Source: Physocladia obscura (Eukaryota > Chytridiomycota > Chytridiomycetes > Chytridiales > Chytriomycetaceae). From it: 30,186 nucleotides of DNA. Of this stretch, positions 20,080-29,887 are shown in pieces. Position 1 is the stretch's first letter, and each line of letters opens with the position of its first letter. The stretch lies in assembly GCA_027596945.1 (NCBI GenBank), contig JADGJH010000111.1:1-30186 (forward strand), given 5' to 3'. The notes under the pieces were generated by a model. It saw nothing but the letters and a program-made list of their open reading frames with translations. It had not been told where the DNA came from and did not search any database. The translations under genes and the position numbers were made by a program.

Positions 20080-21204
20080 TTAAGCTGGTGTCTTGCCTCT
20101 GTCCAATTCGAATTCAGAATCGTCAAGTTTGACAGGCTTTTGAGTTTTCCGCGTGTACCACATAACTGTGGCCAAAATTGTTCCACCAATGAAAACGCAA
20201 ACGCCCAAAATAATCACAAAAATCGTTCCCGGGGCGTTGAGAGAGCTGAAATAAACACGGCATTTATTTTCAAGATTGTAACAGGAACCATGAAATTGCT
20301 ACCTAATATATGGAATCGGCGAATATGTCCCAATCGTGTACGCAACAACACCTCCATCACTATTAACAGTGAGAGAGGTAGATGATGATGATGATCCAGC
20401 GGCAGTTGCACTCGTGCAAACCGCGGTAGTTGGTGTACAGGTAATAGTTGCTGATGGACAACAAAGCTGTGCATCGCCAGTCTGATTCAATATTGTAAAA
20501 GAAAGTACTGGGACATTTCCAACATTATCAAGCGTTGGCCATTGAGATAGATCCGGATTTTCAGAAATGTCCCTGCGAATCAAGAGAGAAAAATAAAATC
20601 AGAACTGAACACAATATGAACTTCCGAAAAATAATTACAATGACGAAGTAAGTGGAGGTAAATCTTCGGCAAAGATTAGTGCGGATCCAGTCAACGCATT
20701 GTTCGTGAGCGCCCTGTTTTATAACGAACGTCAGCGCATGAGTGCTTTTAAACTGTTTGTGTTGGAAGAACCTACAAAGTAGTGAATGATGCAAATCCCA
20801 CCGATGTGCCCGAAGTATTTGCGAGAATGGTCGGAAAAGCGCTCAATTCTGTTGGTGGGGCGCTGATGGACCTGTTGAAACATGAACAAAAAATAAGTGA
20901 GAAGGAGATCGAGAGATGGAAAACTATTAATTGATTAAAACAAAGCAAACAGCAAAATAACGCACAACGATACGACGGACGTTCCTGAGCAAGTAGCGGA
21001 AGCAGCCGAGCCGGTAGGGATGGTTAATGCGAACGTGCATCCACAGCCCGTGATTGATGCAGTGGATCCGGTTGTTGCCGCCGTAAAGCCAAACGCCACG
21101 AAAATTCCTTCAAGATTTGCGCATCCGGCCGTCGTTAGTACTGCCTGTGCACCCAGTGCCGTCAGAGCCGCCGTTGCTGCGCCAAGCTGGATGAACGTTG
21201 CCAT
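20080..21204 (-). CDS. Unrecognised type I membrane protein with Cys/Thr/Ser-rich ectodomain
   Basis: Five exons (minus) 21204-20969, 20871-20776, 20713-20639, 20572-20303 and 20245-20080; 280 residues. Layout: signal peptide (MATFIQLGAATAALTALGAQA); a Thr/Gly/Ala-rich stretch with GCGCTF; a central part containing PPTELSAFPTIL, DLPPLTSS and DLSQWPTLDNV; a Cys-rich segment (QLCCPSATITC); a Ser run; one membrane helix (GTIFVIILGVCVFIGGTILA); and a short cytosolic tail with KLDDSEFELD. Exons 2-5 join cleanly in phase 2 each time. The first donor is less sure: TC|GTTGTG keeps the frame, and AC|GTCCGT 12 bases earlier in the transcript would too. I know no family with this order. The start lies 79 bp from the divergent transcription factor start, so the two may share regulation. 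Confidence 0.68.
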
Positions 21205-21283
21205 TCCTTTTTTTCAATTTGGAAATTTGGGTGAAGGAAAAAATTTTCATTGTAACGTCCAAACTTCAAAGATTAATACGACT

Positions 21284-23693
21284 ATGATCGCAAGAGGAAA
21301 AGACGGACATATTCTGGCCAACTACACAATCGAAACCCGCAGCAATCAGGCTATCGAAGTGCAGCAGATTCCTGAACTGAACAGTGACGAATCTCCGCCT
21401 GCCGAACCAACTCCGACTCTTATCGTTTCCTTTCTTCCCTGTGGTAAATTGATTTCTCTGTTTTTGCTTTTCATTCCTGATAAGTTATATTAATAAAACA
21501 CCAGATGTTTGTAAAGCTGCAAAAAAGAAGGCAAGACAGTGTGAAAAATATCAGTAAATACCAGGGTTTTTTTTCTAATTAAATTACAGTGTGATAAGTC
21601 AGTACCCCAATGCTTACGATGCATTCGGAAAGGTGTAGCGTGCGAATATCGTGCTACTGCTTTAACAAGCAAAAAGGCACCTTCACCTTCCGTTCTTCCA
21701 AACACAAATCAAACATACCTTTTGATGAAAATGCAAGCCATGTCGAACCGCTTACAAAAAGTCGAAGCCGAACTATCACAAGCAAACGAAACTTTGGTTC
21801 GATTAAAAAAAAATAGCTCAAATGAAATAATCGTATCGCAACAATCGACAATTGAAGATCCTGACATGATGCCGAGTATTGGTGACTGGGTTGTTGTGTT
21901 CCAATATTTTCGCCAGCCGAATTTGCTGGGCCAACTTTTAAACCTTCGATTGCTTTTAGAGCATTTTTTCACGGAAAATCAGAGTCTGCGATTGATTGTG
22001 TGTGCACTTACTGCGTATTTGCAAACGCCAAGTTTGCCTGCGAAAGTTTGCGTGGCGTATTATTCACGTGCGAGAAAATCAATCAATCGACATGGAAATA
22101 TTGTATCGTTGAAGCATGTGCAGGTGTTCATGTTACATTCATTGTTTTTGCTTGCAATTGGGCAACCAACACTGGCCCGTCCACTTTTTACGCGAGCTAT
22201 TACTATGCTGATGCAGTTGCAGTTATATATTGACCCCGATAATATTCCAACAACGGCAAACCTTTCTGACGAAGAAAAAGAAGACAGGAGAACAGTATTT
22301 TGGTCTATTTATTATCCTATGAAAGGTATTTCTAAAAAATAAACGAATCGATTTTTGACTAAAATGGAAAAATAACAATAATAAAGCTATCCAGATTTGC
22401 AATTTCGGTAAAATAACAATTCCGATAAATTTACAGTACAGTCGTGTCAAATATGCTAGACGCCGTTATGCTCATGGATACAATGGTGAAACTACAGATC
22501 CAATATTCGAAATTGCAAGCCATTGCTATTGTTCTTCGATTTTTGAAATAATCCTTGAAGCAAAATCGCATTGGATAACCCCGCCTTCATCAGTAGGCGA
22601 GATTTTTTCCACGACTTTCTACAACTCAATCGGATCAAGTCTTGGCACACTCAAGGGTATAATCCCATCATACCGTTTGCTTTCTACCGATCCAAACAGC
22701 AATTCCTTGGCTCAATTTATGTCTTATCAACAGCAGAATCCCTACACCCAGCAGCAATACCAGCAACCGCCACAGCAATATCACCACCACCACCTCGAAA
22801 CAATAATTGATAGACTGTTGATTACGATATTCTACAACTCTGCAATCTGTATAATAAATCGGCCGTTACTGTATGTCAGCAAGTTTTTACCGCTCACATC
22901 GCCGTATTTGCTACACAATCCCGACAGAATCAAATGCGTGCTCAACGCTTTGGACGCGAGTGTCACGGCTGCACAGACAATACTGAGTTTTGCAGACTGG
23001 ATAGTGGTGTATCAGCGACCGGAAAGCAGCAGCAAAATCTGGAAGGAACAGACGTTCAGTATATTTGCCTTGTTTGAGGCGATAATCGTACTTTGGTTTG
23101 CATTGTGCCACACGCAAAGATTTTGGTGGCGGCCGGAAACTGTTGCCGGTGTTGTGCTGTCTGAGAGAACGACATCAGCAATTGAGAATGGTGGTGGTAG
23201 TGGTAATGTTTTTGGAGACACTTTGCAGATGGGGGTTCAAGAACGGCGACGAATACGCGTGCAAATTCTGGACGTTCTCAAAAGTTTGAAAGAGGCCGAA
23301 GCAATGTTTGGAAATACGGGCTCTTCTGAAAATGCAAGTGTGGACCAAATGATTCTGGATGAGAATGATCAGAGTGGTGGCGGTAGTGGTGGCGGGCATC
23401 CCAATATGATAACACCAATTGTTGTCGCTATTGAGGCAATGATTCGAGAAATTCAGGAAGCCGAGGTTGCAGTAATTGAAACAAATGAAAAATTTGAAGC
23501 CGTGCTCAAAGGAATAACGCTTGGAATGAAGGTTGTGGCAATTGTGGATGATGACGAAGAATTTCCTAAACAAATGGAGCCATTTGTGTTTTTAGGTCTG
23601 CTTGGAATGGAAGTGTCTGGATTGAATTGGAATGCCAGCAATGAGCAGCCATGGCGGAATTTTTGGTATAAGGTAATTAATGAGCAAATTTGA
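21284..23693 (+). CDS. Zn2Cys6 fungal transcription factor with middle homology region
   Basis: Exons 21284-21443, 21505-21530, 21590-22325 and 22387-23693 give 742 residues. The zinc cluster is exact once spliced: Cys53-x2-Cys56-x6-Cys63-x6-Cys70-x2-Cys73-x6-Cys80, so it spans three exons, the middle one 26 nt. A coiled-coil linker follows (LQKVEAELSQANETLVRL), then a fungal-specific regulatory region with DWVVVFQYFRQP, LRLLLEHFF and RRTVFWSIYYPMKAIQI. A Gln/His/Pro-rich insert (SYQQQNPYTQQQYQQPP) interrupts the domain. Intron 2 is GC-AG. The nuclear regulator's targets are unknown. The 3' end is uncertain: the frame stops at 23693, but AAG|GTAATT at 23673 is a good donor and a possible further exon lies at 23868-23984. 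The start ATG was chosen as the first one clear of the divergent neighbour; an in-frame ATG at 21020 would run through that gene. Confidence 0.88.
21531..21589 (+). other. GC-AG intron inside the zinc-cluster coding region
   Basis: A 59-nt intron with donor AAG|GCAAGA, matching the known GC-donor pattern AG|GCAAG, and acceptor ATTACAG after a TTCTAATTAA branch-like region. Removing it exactly gives the required six residues (KAAKKK) between the second and third Cys. Reading on instead gives an RQCEKYQ extension and a stop. The GT donors at 21540 (CA|GTGTGA) and 21553 (CA|GTAAAT) both leave the following Cys codons out of frame. Confidence 0.88.
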
Positions 23694-23867
23694 TATAAGT
23701 AATTTAAGAATATGAAATTAAAAATAACATTGAAATTTGGTGGTAATATCAAAAATATAATAAAAATTCTTCAATTTTTGCGTTACTAATGTTTTTGCAT
23801 TGTTGCTTCCCTTTTTTAAATATTGAAAATTTTATCTTTTACTTTCAATTTTTGAAGAAATCTAGGC

Positions 23868-24010
23868 CACACAGTGGTCGTGCTTGATACATTGGAATCA
23901 ATAATCCAAATGAAGATTCCAAAAAGACATGGCTTTCCAATATCAGAAACGGCAAGTCCGCTGTTTTGTTTCTTTACTTTTTAAGCAAATTGAGTGATTT
24001 TTTTAATAAA
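23868..24010 (+). other. Possible extra 3' exon of the transcription factor with AATAAA
   Basis: After TCTAG at 23865, one frame stays open for 39 codons to a TAA at 23982-23984, including ESIIQMKIPKRHGFPISE, and AATAAA follows at 24005-24010. It looks more protein-like than its surroundings. The phase does not match the obvious donor at 23673, so no clean join was found. Chance openness is possible. An 8-bp hairpin (TTGGAATC at 23892-23899, GATTCCAA at 23915-23922) lies within it. Confidence 0.3.
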
Positions 24011-24314
24011 GAGTGAATTCATCTTTTAATACAGCTTGAATTTTTTTTTTCTTTTACACAAGTGAAATCCCACAACACATCAGTTACTTTATTCTTGTCA
24101 TTCCTTGACTCAGATGTGACCTACTTGAATTTTGTCAAAACTAATCACTAAACCAATTTTTTAATGATTGCAAGTAAGAAAAATATTTTGTGCATTCAGA
24201 TTTCACTAAACATGTTGCAGATCTGGAAGATCTAGCCCTTGTCACTTGAGTTTTCCAAACACAATTATTAATAATTCACTGTTGCATTCAAGCTGATGTT
24301 AGAGTTGAAGTTGA

Positions 24315-24341
24315 GCATTTGCCAACAATTGTTGCAAATGC
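24315..24341. repeat. 27-bp near-perfect palindrome with one bulged base
   Basis: GCATTTGC-C-AACAA is followed without a loop by TTGTTGCAAATGC; removing one C makes the two 13-bp arms exact reverse complements. Confidence 0.8.
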
Positions 24342-24457
24342 AAAAAAACTGGAATCTTTTATCAAATAACTGTTTTGAGTCGAAAAAGATTCAAACAAAC
24401 ACTTGCACAACAATACCTCATTGATTTTTACTGCATATTTTTGAAAACTATCTTCTT

Positions 24458-24470
24458 TGACTCAGAGTCA
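24458..24470. repeat. 13-bp palindrome TGACTCAGAGTCA
   Basis: TGACTC and GAGTCA arms flank a central A. The left part is a perfect TGACTCA bZIP half-site pair, the right part TGACTCT on the other strand. Confidence 0.8.
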
Positions 24471-24503
24471 TTTTGAAATTATGGACTTTTTGTATTTTTT
24501 AAA

Positions 24504-24525
24504 TGACTTGGACTAGTCCAAGTCA
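24504..24525. repeat. 22-bp perfect palindrome
   Basis: TGACTTGGACT is followed immediately by its exact reverse complement AGTCCAAGTCA, with the centre between 24514 and 24515. A perfect 22-bp palindrome is rarely expected by chance in a window this size. Confidence 0.9.
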
Positions 24526-24846
24526 CAAGGTTTCTAATTTTATTTCAATTGAACAACACAATAACAATAAAAATATTCAACTGGCAGTTTTGGTTCGTTT
24601 AAAAGTTCATGTCAAATCACATTTCTTTACTCTGAATTCAAAACATGACAAAAGAAGTTTCACAAACTGTTCTGCTCGTGAATCCTTTTTACTGTTGCTT
24701 TAAACGTTTTCCTCAACCACCAGAGCAATTTCAAGTTTCTTATATTTATCCATAACCAAAAAATACTATTAATGTGGAGTTCATCAAATTGATAGCAAGT
24801 TTGATAAAGCAGGGGTTGGTATTGGGAGAAAGCTTAAGAAAAATTT

Positions 24847-24852
24847 TTTATT
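24847..24852 (-). terminator. Poly(A)-type signal of ERG27
   Basis: TTTATT on the plus strand reads AATAAA on the minus strand, 17 bases past the ERG27 stop, the expected side for its transcript. Confidence 0.4.
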
Positions 24853-24868
24853 TTATTTTAATTCAGAC

Positions 24869-26254
24869 TCAAATGCCATTTTTAACAGTCTCAAGAATTC
24901 CTTCAATGTATGCTTGAACTTCGCTAGCATCAACATCTCCAAATGTACAAATATCACCGTCACACACTCGAACTCCTGTCTTATCTAGCTTGAGCTTTCT
25001 AATGCGAGGCTTTCCCCAGAAACTCACATCACTTTGGTAAACTGTGTCTGGGTCCACCGCATCTAGGTTTTCAATTTTTACGGCAAGGTGAACAGCAGAT
25101 GTGGCAGCATTTTGAGGAGTTGCACAAACACCAGGAAGGCCACAACAACGGAGCTGTACGGAGAGATGACGATTAAAAAAAAAAAAAGAACTCAAAAATC
25201 AATAATAAATCTTACAAAGTAGAGGGCAAAGTAAACCAAAAACATTGGAACCAAGCCTTGAGTAATATCAGTTGCACTGATTCCAGGATTGACTAAGCAT
25301 GAGTAAATACCCTTTTTTTTAAGAGAGGCGTAAGTTTGCATATGCATTATTTCAATTAACCGTTTTGACGATTCATAAGGCATATTTCTGCCAAAAAGTA
25401 AAAGTTGTCTTTAGAAATAACGAGACGAAAAAAATAAACAAACCCTTTCAAACACTGAATATCCGAAAAATCAAAAAATTTGTGTTCAGCAGTATCAGAA
25501 GTCATCCAAACAACTCTGGATCCAACTGATGAACCTCTGTGATAGTTTTCGTCTTTCAACAAATTCGTTGTTTTTTGCATCAAGTTTTCCACTTCTTTCA
25601 AAAAAATATAGTGACCCAAGAAATTCGCTGCGAATGCTTCGCCAAATGCGAAAGAGTCTGCAGTCCTTACACCAATCTAAAAAATGTATATAAATAAATG
25701 AAAAAAAAAAAAGCAATAAATATATACTCTTTGAATAATTGCGTCTGCAGTGGTTTGAGCAAAATTTGCAGGATTGCGGAGCATAGATAATATAGCATGT
25801 GGAAGAGAAAAGCGCTCAACAGGAATCATTCCAGCGTTACAAATAAACGCATCAAGCCGACCATATCTACGCTTGAATTCTACTGTGGCGGTAAGAACTT
25901 GTTTGGCCTCGGAAAGATTGCATTGGAGTGTTTCTATTTGAATCAGGCTATCTTTGTAGTTGTCGTTTTTGTTGTATTCGATAGCCAATTGACGTAGCTG
26001 GTGTTGTGCATTTACAGCTCGCGAAAGATTACGGCATGCTAGAACAAGAACGACTGGAATGCGAGCTGAGCCAAAGTAGGTAACCAGGTGTTGGCTAATG
26101 GCAAGACCAATTCCACTAAGAAATCAAAGTTCAAAGGCGCTTTGTTCTGTCCGAAATGAAAAGGCTCTGCATGAAATGAATGTTTCAGTACTCACGCGTT
26201 TGCCCCAGTGACAACGACCACACGTCGATCGAGCAGTGGTTTTATGCGTGCCAT
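24869..26254 (-). CDS. ERG27: 3-keto-steroid reductase (ERG27/HSD17B7), short-chain dehydrogenase
   Basis: NADPH-dependent reductase of the C-4 demethylation complex in ergosterol synthesis, at the ER membrane. Exons (minus): 26254-26196, 26115-25728, 25676-25444, 25387-25216 and 25153-24869; 378 residues (yeast 347, human 341). Landmarks: VVVVTGANAGIG cofactor loop (TGANAGIG at 16-23), VLACRNLSRA, GRLDAFICNAGMIP, AANFLGHYIFLKE, RVVWMTSDTAEHKFFDFSDIQ, the catalytic pair PYESSK (Tyr231, Lys235) and CLVNPGISATDITQGLVP. The Asn-Ala-Gly followed by an insertion before the catalytic Tyr, and the DIQ-LKG-PY context, are typical of HSD17B7 and not of general dehydrogenases. A hydrophobic stretch (MFLVYFALYF) may associate with the membrane. 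The gene is divergent from the phosphodiesterase with 226 bp between starts. Confidence 0.92.
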
Positions 26255-26480
26255 TTTTCTCTTCCGGTTGAAAAAAACGTTGATGGCCTCTATCAGGAGA
26301 GTTCCACGAATATTTCCACAACTTCAGCTTCAGCTTTTTGGTGGATACAGTGTATTCATATCAAAACCATTGTCAAACTTTTCTTCGGCGCGTGTTTGGT
26401 CTTGGAGATGTGACCAGCCAAGCCACAATTTCCACACATTAGGCCACAAATCACAAACAACGACAACAAAGGAGACAACA

Positions 26481-27788
26481 ATGACTAATCACGTTTTCGT
26501 GAAGTTTAACCCACGTTATCCGGCAACGGCACCGCCGCCAAGTTTCAATTGGAACAGCTCGGATGACACCAGCGCAAGAATTAAGTCTGTGGAGTCTGTT
26601 ACAATCAGCTTGGGTGATCAACAGCATGTGGTTCAGTTCAACTCTACTTCACCCGAGCACGAAACTAGTTTCACGGCTGCGCATCTAGCGACAGTTCATC
26701 TGATTTTTTCGTTATCAGACTCTTTTGGGCAGGTTATTGCCACTGCGACTTCGCCACCACTCGATTCGTTATCGGCGCGTTCTCTTTGCAACGAACCATA
26801 TCCACTCGGGGGGCGAGTATCGCTCGATTTAATCAGCAATAATGCTGTTATTGGCTTTTTGCTTTTCGATGTTCTTATTGTAACTCCACTTACCCACCCG
26901 CTAGCCAAAGTGCCGGCACCCAACCCAGCAACCTGGCCACACACACGTCTGATTGGCCACCGCGGTGTCGGCATGAATAAGGTTGTTTTTGCCGAATCCG
27001 AATCCAGCAACGGAATCCCGCAAGTCTTGGAAAACACATGCGAAAGTTTTGAAGCCGCCCGCAGCCTCGGCGTTTATGCCGTAGAATTCGACGTCCAACT
27101 GGCCAAAGATGATGTTTGCATCATCTACCACGACTCAATTGTGTCTGAATCGGCCATTGCGCATACTGAAGTCAGGCAGCTTGACTCTGTAGACTTTCTC
27201 GCGCTTCCAACAAAACATTCGCCAGGGAAACACACTACCCTCAAGATTGCGTTGGAAACTCTTCCTGCCTCTCTTGCATTCAATATTGAGCTCAAGTTTC
27301 CAATTCTCGACGAGACTCAACTCTTCGCACTTGTCAATGTGCCTGAATACAATAAATACGTTGATGCAGTGCTGCGTACGGTTCTTGACTCACCTCACCC
27401 TGACCGCATCGTCGTTTTTTCCAGCTTCAATCCGGACGTGTGTCAACTTGTAAAATTGAAGCAAACGCGCTACCCAATTTTTTTCTTAACAATGGGTGGA
27501 ACGTATTTGACACGTGATGTACGGAGTAACGGGGTTCTTGAGGCTGCCGAAGTTGCTCGTATCTATGGATTAGATGGAATTGTGACTGATGCTGCCCCAC
27601 TTGTTGCTGATCCGTCCCTTTCCAAGCGGGCCAAAGAGTTGATGGGTGGGTTGGAAAAAAGAGTTCTGACTTACGGATCAGCAAACTGTATTGCTGGGAA
27701 TGCGCGTGTATTGAGAGATGCTGGCGTTGATGCATTAATTGTTGACAAAGTTGCCCAAGTCCGAGACGAATTGTTGGCGAATTCTTGA
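26481..27788 (+). CDS. Glycerophosphodiester phosphodiesterase (GDPD), GDE1/GPCPD1-like without SPX
   Basis: Hydrolyses glycerophosphodiesters such as glycerophosphocholine to glycerol-3-phosphate and an alcohol. A single exon of 435 residues. The GDPD barrel starts with GHRGVGMN (His160) and keeps VLENT (Glu184), VEFDVQL (Glu202, Asp204), YHD (His217), FNIELKFP, VVFSSFNPD, DGIVTDA and a late LTYGSAN, so metal and catalytic positions look intact. The first about 140 residues form a beta-rich region ending LLFDVLIVTP, like the segment just ahead of the barrel in GDE1 and GPCPD1. The SPX and ankyrin repeats of yeast GDE1 and the starch-binding module of GPCPD1 are absent. The reading frame continues upstream without a stop to about 26208 with ATGs at 26244 and 26283, so a longer N-terminus is possible. 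The stop lies 47 bp before the next start. Confidence 0.93.
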   Translation: MTNHVFVKFNPRYPATAPPPSFNWNSSDDTSARIKSVESVTISLGDQQHVVQFNSTSPEHETSFTAAHLATVHLIFSLSDSFGQVIATATSPPLDSLSARSLCNEPYPLGGRVSLDLISNNAVIGFLLFDVLIVTPLTHPLAKVPAPNPATWPHTRLIGHRGVGMNKVVFAESESSNGIPQVLENTCESFEAARSLGVYAVEFDVQLAKDDVCIIYHDSIVSESAIAHTEVRQLDSVDFLALPTKHSPGKHTTLKIALETLPASLAFNIELKFPILDETQLFALVNVPEYNKYVDAVLRTVLDSPHPDRIVVFSSFNPDVCQLVKLKQTRYPIFFLTMGGTYLTRDVRSNGVLEAAEVARIYGLDGIVTDAAPLVADPSLSKRAKELMGGLEKRVLTYGSANCIAGNARVLRDAGVDALIVDKVAQVRDELLANS

Positions 27789-27835
27789 TGCGCTTGTTTA
27801 TCTTTTTTGTTCTTTTTTGGATTGAATTAAGACAC

Positions 27836-29887
27836 ATGTCTCAAGTTCGAAAGATCAAACGGGGACTGAACACACCGCCGCCACCATACGAAAGGAGCGA
27901 TGATGGAGCTAGCAGCGATTCTGATTGTGGCGAAATCGAATATGCGGAATTGAGTAAATCACCGATATCCGTGGCGGAAGATGCGAATTCAGCCACCATC
28001 CGAAAGATACAACGGCAAGATTCGCAGCAACGGCAGGAACATCGGCACACTGTGTTGCCGGAAGTAAAGGCACGACTTGCGCGCAAAAGAAGTATCGCAG
28101 TATCACGGCGCATGAGCTTGGCGTCTCAGGTTACCATTGTAGATGAAAATGGCGCCGAGAACAACTATGAGGTGAACACCAAAAACCAAAACAAACACAA
28201 TTCAACCTCAGCTAAAAACAAAAACAAAAACCAAGCAGAAACAACATAATCAACTGAAAAACAATCAGCAAGATGAATATCAATATCAAAGTCAGGATCA
28301 ACAGCAGCAACAATTGCAAATGCACAAATTGGAAACGGCCATGTTGGCAATCACCGAAACCCAGGCAAAGTTAGCTGAAATGGTTCTGGACCTGAAAAGA
28401 ATTGCGTTTGCCACCACGACGCGTGAACAGTCAGCAGCAATATCATCACCACAAAATGTGATGAACAAGAAATCTGCTCCGCCATCGCCATCTCCATCTC
28501 CATCTCCGTCGCAATCCCGTTCACCGTCACCGTTACCATCATTACACCGTCGCAAAGCGTCGTTAAACCTTTTATCTACTCCTCCTTCAGCACCCAGCAT
28601 TTTGACGCGAAAACCATCAAAACTTTCTATTTTTGTCGAAACAGCAGCAAACTCTTCCGGCTCTGTTTACAGAGACCCCGATGACGACAGCGCAACGACA
28701 AAAGCACTTGTTGCCACCACTGCCGTTACAACTGCATCAACAAGTGTGGATCTTTTTGCTTCTGCCACCCTATTTCCAGCAACTGCAGATTCTTATGCAA
28801 CGCCTGTGAAACTCAGACGCCCCAGTTCGCTCGTTGCCTCACCGCGATACCCACACGGCTTTGCTGGCGTCCTCGAGGCGGTCCAAGAATCGCGAACTCA
28901 GGCGGAGGAGGAGGAAGCTGAATCATATGATCGCGTTAAAAATATGCTTGAATCGTTGCTTGCGCAAGCGTCTGATGCTTTAAACAGCGATGTGGGTGGC
29001 GAAAAAAACTCAGGTGATGGTTCCGATGCTGTTAATGCTGTCGCGGAAGAGTTTGAGGACGACTCAAGTCATGATGGTTTTGACGATGATGATATGCATG
29101 ACCGATCTGGAACTTCATATTACGTAAATGAATTCAAAATTTCACAGTCGCTAGAGTTTGACGAAACGTGGCAAAAAGAAGTAGTTTTGACAGCTGAGGA
29201 GATATTACGAAATTCGTCGTTACTAAGTGATAATCGAGTGTTGGATGCAGAATCTGAATGGGATTCAGATAATGTTAATAGATCTGGAATCAAGAGTAGC
29301 AATAATAGAAATGACGCTATACACTTGGTTGTTCAGTTTCTTGCGTCGGTTTTATTTGGGATTGCAGATCCAACGATAACAAGCTCTGCCGCCCCATCTC
29401 GAAAATTGATTACAGCATCTGCGCCTGCGGCTGTTTTGGATTACGAAAATGCCGTTGAGTCGTTTTTGCAGCATCAAGAAGCGATTGATTATGGAAGTGG
29501 GGCAAGCAGAAGTGAAAGAACCAATGATATGCGACCACGAAATAGAATACGGAGAATAAGTTTTGACGCGAGTGGGAATGAAATTGAACACGAAATGCTG
29601 GAAAGTGTTAAAGGGTTGCGGGGTGAAAAAAAGGGGAATAAGCAAACAGCAATCATAACGACGGCGGAGATCATCAGCGGATTTGATGAGGGCTTAGCCA
29701 TGGGACAAATTAATATTCTGGTTTGTTTTATTACTGTTTATTTTTATTTTTTTTTTTTGGGTATATTTTAAGAATTTTTATACAGGAGGTTGTTGGAACA
29801 GTATTGGGACTTCAATTTACACTACTTTACATTCTCACGACTAGCATATGGACGGGTATTGTTGGAAAAGCTGTTCCAGCAAAATAA
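27836..29887 (+). CDS. Disordered coiled-coil protein with hydrophobic C-terminal tail, function unknown
   Basis: Exons 27836-28171, 28236-29720 and 29786-29887 give 640 residues; not a family I recognise. Intron 1 (64 nt) ends in the tandem acceptor AAGCAG, so one Gln may be included or skipped. Parts: a polar N-terminus with RKIKRGLNTPPPPYE; basic RKRSIAVSRRMSLAS; a Gln-rich coiled coil (about 113-170, TAMLAITETQAKLAEMVLDL); a Ser-Pro repeat (SPSPSPSPSQSRSPSP), typical of phosphorylated disordered regions; acidic stretches; a moderately hydrophobic segment (HLVVQFLASVLFGIA); and a last exon that is hydrophobic (GTVLGLQFTLLYILTTSIW), possibly a tail anchor. The start is the ATG at 27836; an in-frame ATG at 27788 overlaps the stop of the upstream gene and would add a hydrophobic leader. 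The reading spans two introns with consistent phase, which supports a single gene. Confidence 0.65.

Larger units (their letters stand above)
24011..24868. other. Non-coding convergent spacer rich in palindromes
   Basis: About 0.86 kb of AT-rich DNA between two genes whose 3' ends face each other. No convincing coding frame, tRNA or transposon end. It holds several palindromes listed separately, plus TGACTCA (the AP-1/Gcn4-type bZIP site) near 24109 and at 24458-24464, and an imperfect stem at 24371-24396 (TGTTTTGAGTC with GATTCAAACA). Longer than the other spacers in the window. Confidence 0.55.

Noticed and set aside
21020..21283. Upstream extension of the zinc-cluster gene to an ATG at 21020
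   Set aside because: The stretch is the antisense of the signal peptide and ectodomain of the divergent membrane protein; the ATG at 21284 is clear of it.
22326..22440. A two-intron model with a 13-nt exon in the transcription factor
   Set aside because: It needs a 34-nt intron, shorter than any other here. A single intron 22326-22386 with a GACTAAAA branch and AAAG acceptor gives an open frame with family-like sequence.
24503..24703. Plus-strand 66-codon frame in the convergent spacer
   Set aside because: AT-rich composition, no recognisable features, and it starts within the 22-bp palindrome.
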